From Hymenobacter sp. CRA2 (GTDB lineage Bacteria; Bacteroidota; Bacteroidia; Cytophagales; Hymenobacteraceae), in NCBI RefSeq assembly GCF_002007105.1, contig NZ_MVBC01000002.1, positions 372,001-436,000 on the forward strand: a stretch of 64,000 bases of DNA, written 5' to 3'. Positions 61,017 to 64,000 of the stretch are shown here, in pieces; the first letter of the stretch is position 1, and the number at the start of each line of letters is the position of its first letter. Position numbers and translations under genes: made by a program. Under the pieces are notes generated by a model, which did no database searches, was not told where the DNA came from, and saw only the letters and a program-made list of their open reading frames with translations.

Positions 61017-61541
61017 TCAGTTATAGGCTTTTTCGCCCCGGGTGAGCCACGCGCCCCACAACGCCGAATACGGGTGCACCCGCTGCGTCGGGCCGTGGGC
61101 GTCTACCAGCGGCCGGGCTTCGTTGGCCCACTGAAAAAGGCCGCCGTACAGGTTGCGCACGTCGCGGAACCCCAAAGCCTTCAGCTGCTCCCCGATCCGC
61201 TCCGACCGCACGCCCACCGAGCAGTATACTACTACGGGCTGGTCGCGGGAAAGGTCGCGCACAGCTTCTGGATTAAACGAGTCGTAATCGACAAAACGGG
61301 CCCCGGCCAAGTGGCTCACCTGGTACTCGGCCGGGGTACGCGTGTCGAGCACCGTCAGCTGGGGCTGCTGCTGGCGCAGCTTCGCCAGCTCCCCAGCCGA
61401 CAGCGTCGGCACCGAGTTTTTGTACATCGTCTTGAGTAAGGCCGCGTAGGCGGGCGTTACCCGGTTGTCGGGCGTCGTTTGGGCGGAGCCGCAGCCCACC
61501 AATGCCAGCAACGCCGACCACATCAGCAATAAGCGTTTCAA
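61017..61541 (-). CDS. Rhodanese-like lipoprotein
   Basis: A 174-residue lipoprotein (LVGC, cysteine 17) with one rhodanese domain: LTVLDTRTPAEYQVSHLAGARFVDYDSF and the active-site loop VVYCSVGVRSERIGEQL (catalytic cysteine near 108), ending NLYGGLFQWANEARPL. Probably handles sulfur or redox chemistry in the envelope. A 12-bp hairpin lies in its leader at 61577-61604. Confidence 0.88.
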   Translation of the reverse strand: MKRLLLMWSALLALVGCGSAQTTPDNRVTPAYAALLKTMYKNSVPTLSAGELAKLRQQQPQLTVLDTRTPAEYQVSHLAGARFVDYDSFNPEAVRDLSRDQPVVVYCSVGVRSERIGEQLKALGFRDVRNLYGGLFQWANEARPLVDAHGPTQRVHPYSALWGAWLTRGEKAYN

Positions 61542-61576
61542 TTCGTGTGTGTTGGTTTTGAGCGGTTGTCAGACGG

Positions 61577-61604
61577 CAGCACCGCCACAGCCGTGGCGGT
61601 GCTG
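61577..61604. other. Perfect 12-bp hairpin in the rhodanese leader
   Basis: CAGCACCGCCAC (61577-61588), loop AGCC, and its exact complement (61593-61604). Located 36 nt upstream of the rhodanese start. Confidence 0.55.
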
Positions 61605-61746
61605 GCAGACCAGTAGCTCCTCTTGCCTACGTTCAGCACTGGCGTGCCGCTGCCGGCCAGCTCCACTTTTAGAACTGGCTACACCGCCACGAGTGGTAGC
61701 GGAATTGGCCACCGGATGCCGTTGCGCGGGCCGAACTCTTCGAGGT

Positions 61747-61853
61747 GCTACTGCGGAGAACGGGTTTAGGTGCTAATGCAATCCAGCCTGAAGCCGTTCC
61801 ATAAGACGTTGTTGGCGCCTTCTCGGCTGCATCAGCACATTCTCCGCAGTAGC
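61747..61853. repeat. Long inverted repeat after the CMD gene
   Basis: The outer stem is perfect over 14 bp (61747-61760 with 61840-61853). An inner stem of 11 bp with one mismatch lies at 61770-61780 with 61828-61838, leaving a loop of about 47 nt. It begins 8 nt beyond the stop of the minus-strand CMD gene. Structured 3' RNA or a small mobile-element remnant are both possible. Confidence 0.5.
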
Positions 61854-61860
61854 CAGCCCA

Positions 61861-62199
61861 TTACATGCTGAGGTCCTGCGCCTTGTTCATCATCTGCACC
61901 CCGTGCACGAGCACTGCTCCCCCTTTAATGGCCGCTGCTACGTGCACAGCTTCCATCATCTGGGCTTCGTCGGCACCTTTCTGCAGCGAGTCGGTGGTGT
62001 AGGCGTCGATGCAGTACGGGCACTGCACGGCGTGGGCTACGGCCAGGGCAATGAGGGCCTTCTCGCGTTCCGACAGGGCTCCTTCCTTGAATACCTCGCC
62101 GTAGTAATCGAAAAACTTGCGGCCCATTTCGGCCTGCCACTCGGTGATGCGGCCAAACTTGGCCAGATCGGCCGGATTGTAGTAGGTGCTCTTTTCCAT
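61861..62199 (-). CDS. Arsenosugar-biosynthesis-type CMD (AhpD-like) protein
   Basis: A 112-residue carboxymuconolactone decarboxylase-family protein. It reads FFDYYGEVFKEGALSEREKALIALAVAHAVQCPYCIDAYTTDSL and then AVHVAAAIKGGAVLVHGVQMM. The AhpD CxxC pair is in CPYC (near residue 64). The match to the arsenosugar biosynthesis-associated peroxidase-like protein family is what I remember; the call depends on that. ATG at 62199. The arsenosugar radical-SAM and methyltransferase genes are not in the window. Confidence 0.8.
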   Translation of the reverse strand: MEKSTYYNPADLAKFGRITEWQAEMGRKFFDYYGEVFKEGALSEREKALIALAVAHAVQCPYCIDAYTTDSLQKGADEAQMMEAVHVAAAIKGGAVLVHGVQMMNKAQDLSM

Positions 62200-62262
62200 A
62201 TCGGGGCAACAAACGAGGTGGCGAACGGTTCGGATTGCCGTGCGCGGGTGAAACAATGGGGT

Positions 62263-62808
62263 TCAGGCCGGGCGCCGCCGCACCCGGATGTGCACGTGCT
62301 GGCCATCGTCCCGGGTCGTGGGCTCGATGTCGATGCGCTCGGCCTCGTCGAAATATACCGCCAAGCCCCGCACAATGCCCACGGCCAGCGCGCCCATGCG
62401 CCGCCCCGACACGTATTCGACCACCACTTCGTCGGGCCCGGTGCGGCGCACATCGAGCACGGGCGGGGCGTTTTCCTCGTGCTCCTCGCGCACGCGCCGG
62501 TGCATCACCTGTTCGGTGTGCTCCAGCATTTCCAGGGTACGCCAGCTCGGGTCCACCAGCTTGCTGTACATATAGAGCAGGTCGGGCACGAGGTATTCGC
62601 CAAACTTCTCCTGCAGTTCGGCGGCCGGAATGCCAGTCATCTCAGCGGCGTGGCCCACCAGCGCGTACATGTGCTCATCGGGGTACACGTGCTTGTGGTC
62701 GAAGTCGCCCGAATGCAGGTCGGCGGCTTCCAGCAGCCTTATCCAGGTGCTGTGGTCGTACTGCGTTTGAACATAGCGCTTGAGCAGCGTGAAAATGGAG
62801 CCGTGCAT
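62263..62808 (-). CDS. H-NOX-like haem-binding protein
   Basis: A 181-residue stand-alone haem NO/O2-binding domain. The likely proximal histidine is residue 103 (VMHRRV), and the haem-propionate Y-x-S-x-R motif is Y132-S134-R136 in EYVSGRRMG. Its start MHGSIFTLLKRYV matches the H-NOX N-terminus. It should sense NO or O2 for a partner, but no adjacent kinase or diguanylate cyclase is in view. ATG at 62808 is chosen from the family start. Confidence 0.85.
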   Translation of the reverse strand: MHGSIFTLLKRYVQTQYDHSTWIRLLEAADLHSGDFDHKHVYPDEHMYALVGHAAEMTGIPAAELQEKFGEYLVPDLLYMYSKLVDPSWRTLEMLEHTEQVMHRRVREEHEENAPPVLDVRRTGPDEVVVEYVSGRRMGALAVGIVRGLAVYFDEAERIDIEPTTRDDGQHVHIRVRRRPA

Positions 62809-62833
62809 ACAGAAAAACAAAAGCCAAAGGTGC

Positions 62834-62887
62834 GCAACGAAAAACGGCCGCTGCCCGAATAGCCGGGCAGCGGCCGTTTTTCGTTGC
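62834..62887. terminator. Strong hairpin between the anti-sigma and H-NOX genes
   Basis: A perfect 24-bp stem (62834-62857 with 62864-62887) and 6-nt loop, with A5/T5 tracts in the stem. Functions as terminator for the minus-strand anti-sigma gene. Confidence 0.92.
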
Positions 62888-62900
62888 AGTACAGCTGGGC

Positions 62901-63791
62901 TTAGTTAGTCATCTGCCCCATCACGGTAAGGGCGGCCAGCGTCGGAGTGGGGTGGCCACCGGCGTCTTCCAAAGTCACGGCAAAGGCCTGGGCGCTGACG
63001 ATGTCCTTCATGCGCTGCAGGCTGTCGCCGGCGGCCGTGTTCTGGGCCAGCATGCCGGCATCCACGGGCTTGCCCTTGTCGAGGGCCCACAGCTGGTACT
63101 GCTTGCCGGTGGGAGCCGCGGGCAGGTTGTTCACGTCCACGTACACGGCGCGGGTGGCGGGGTTGTACATCACCTTGGCGCGGGCGCCGGGCGCCTGGGG
63201 CGTGCCGGTCATCACCACGGTACGGAACTGCTCGCTGCGCAGAATGCCCAGCTCCTCGGTGCGGGTGGCCAGCCGCTTCTGCACGGCCTGCGTGGTCGCG
63301 GCGAAGCGCGCCTGCTCGGCCTGGGCCAGCACCAGCTGGTTTTCGGAGCTCTGCCAGCGGCTGTAGAGCAGCCAGTTGGCGCCCAGGCTCAGCAGCAGCG
63401 CTACCGAAGCAGCAATGGCCAGCCAGCGGAAGCCGCTACCAGCTTCGGGCTCGGCGGCGGGCAAGGGGCGCACCACGGCCTCGGAGGCTTGGGCGGGGCG
63501 CGGCGTGGGTTCAGGGGTGACGGGAGCAATAGGTGCGGGCGCCACAGCAACGGGCTGCTGCCGGATGGCTTGCTGCCAGCCGCCGAGCACCCGCTCGCGC
63601 ATGCTGGCGGGCGGCGTCACGGCGTGGGCTTCGGCGTACAGGCCCAGGCGTTGCTGCACCTGGGTAAGCTCGGCCCGGATGGCCGGGTATTGCGCGGCCA
63701 GCCGCTCCACCTCGGCCGCTTCGGCCGGGCTGAGCTGCTGCAGGGCATATAGCTCGAGTTGTCCTGATTCGATGTAGTCCTCGATGTTCAC
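62901..63791 (-). CDS. Anti-sigma factor (RskA-like)
   Basis: A 296-residue membrane anti-sigma factor. The cytoplasmic N-terminus (1-75, MNIEDYIESGQLELYALQQL with LSPAEAAEVERLAAQYPAI) lacks the zinc-binding HxxxCxxC. A proline-rich stretch follows, then one helix (about 125-145, WLAIAASVALLLSLGANWLLY) and a periplasmic RskA-C domain (about 190-290, with YQLWALDKGKPVDAGML and FAVTLEDAGG). It should hold the sigma factor encoded directly upstream inactive until proteolysis. Confidence 0.9.
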   Translation of the reverse strand: MNIEDYIESGQLELYALQQLSPAEAAEVERLAAQYPAIRAELTQVQQRLGLYAEAHAVTPPASMRERVLGGWQQAIRQQPVAVAPAPIAPVTPEPTPRPAQASEAVVRPLPAAEPEAGSGFRWLAIAASVALLLSLGANWLLYSRWQSSENQLVLAQAEQARFAATTQAVQKRLATRTEELGILRSEQFRTVVMTGTPQAPGARAKVMYNPATRAVYVDVNNLPAAPTGKQYQLWALDKGKPVDAGMLAQNTAAGDSLQRMKDIVSAQAFAVTLEDAGGHPTPTLAALTVMGQMTN

Positions 63792-63800
63792 AGCTCAGGG

Positions 63801-64000
63801 TTATCGGATCAGTTTGGAAAGGACTTTGATGGCGGCGCGGGCGCGGGTCTTCACGGTACCTAGCGGCAAATTGAGTTCTTCGGCTACCTCGCTTTGGGTG
63901 TAGCCTTCGAAATACAGCAAGTCGACAATTTGCTTCTGCTCCGGATTCAGTTGGCGCGTGATTTCCTGCAGCCCGATGTGCTCGGGCCGGAAGGTGGTTG
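63801..64000 (-). CDS. ECF sigma factor, C-terminal part
   Basis: Only the C-terminal 66 residues are in the window. They carry region 4 of a sigma-70 ECF factor: LNPEQKQIVDLLYFEGYTQSEVAEELNLPLGTVKTRARAAIKVL, the -35-element helix-turn-helix. The stop is at 63801-63803, 9 nt before the anti-sigma start at 63791, so the two are cotranscribed. The group is probably SigK-like, paired with an RskA-type regulator. Confidence 0.9.
   Translation of the reverse strand, partial: TTFRPEHIGLQEITRQLNPEQKQIVDLLYFEGYTQSEVAEELNLPLGTVKTRARAAIKVLSKLIR

Larger units (their letters stand above)
61542..61860. other. Intergenic region with two hairpins
   Basis: About 320 bp between the rhodanese and CMD genes, both on the minus strand. 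No supported gene. It contains the leader hairpin at 61577-61604 and a long hairpin at 61747-61853 just past the CMD stop. No T-tract follows either. Confidence 0.5.

Noticed and set aside
61465-61776. A 103-codon plus-strand frame between rhodanese and CMD genes
   Set aside because: It is antisense to the rhodanese start and passes through a hairpin; no motif.
53820-62887. Strong palindromes taken at first for repeats or CRISPR units
   Set aside because: They are single, gene-end hairpins with T or A tracts, so terminators; no regularly spaced direct repeats occur anywhere in the window.

Overview
The window looks like chromosome from a high-GC Bacteroidota, most likely Cytophagales close to Hymenobacter. 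Coding sequence is very GC-rich while intergenic stretches are AT-richer. Many starts follow a Bacteroidota-type -7 box (TAnnTTTG) with no clear Shine-Dalgarno sequence. The families fit: OmpA/PD40 envelope proteins, DUF5606, PliI-like lipoproteins, an acyl-ACP desaturase and a SUMF1-type lipoprotein. I saw no tRNA, rRNA, insertion sequence, prophage or CRISPR array. The genus is inference; the phylum is well supported.

Layout. 1-17 kb is mostly core: partial menG, an OmpA-family protein, engB, a TonB-C-domain protein, a DUF5606 protein, fbp, lysC, a Fur/PerR-type regulator followed by a 2-Cys peroxiredoxin, waaA, rsgA, a beta-hydroxyacid dehydrogenase, a fasciclin lipoprotein, a cyclophilin and a large soluble PAS histidine kinase. 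17-27 kb holds a ChlI/MoxR-type AAA ATPase and a VWA-domain protein on the minus strand. Between them on the plus strand are a phosphotransferase, two tandem di-haem cytochromes c and a frameshifted DUF2306 gene. Then come a DUF427 protein, two tandem PliI-like lipoproteins and a desaturase. 27-34 kb is a surface-glycan region: two divergent GT-C-like membrane proteins, then an acyltransferase, flippase and GT2 on the minus strand. 34-44 kb has CorA, an operon of a 906-residue anchored protein plus NadR, an operon of two lipoproteins and a TPR protein, and an amino-acid permease.

45-49 kb carries the most interesting unit: an FAD-dependent pyridine-nucleotide oxidoreductase, a 78-residue two-helix protein ending in five histidines, and a membrane polyferredoxin, followed by a SUMF1-like lipoprotein. 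This looks like an uncharacterised membrane electron-transfer module. 49-52.5 kb is a five-gene minus-strand operon ending in a SemiSWEET gene. 52.6-55.8 kb has a GH43 lipoprotein, a GAF protein and a BCP-type peroxiredoxin. 55.8-61.5 kb holds a three-gene glycosyltransferase run facing a lipoprotein, a TIGR04282-type transferase and a rhodanese lipoprotein. 61.9-64 kb has an arsenosugar-type CMD protein, an H-NOX-like haem protein, and an anti-sigma factor with the end of its ECF sigma factor.

The most useful regulatory observation is a 15-bp sequence kept at the same distance (39 bp) from the -7 box in front of both cytochrome c genes, where the usual -33 box is missing. Several start codons were moved from the longest reading frame because a promoter box lies inside it. 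All family calls are from reading the sequence; no search was run.
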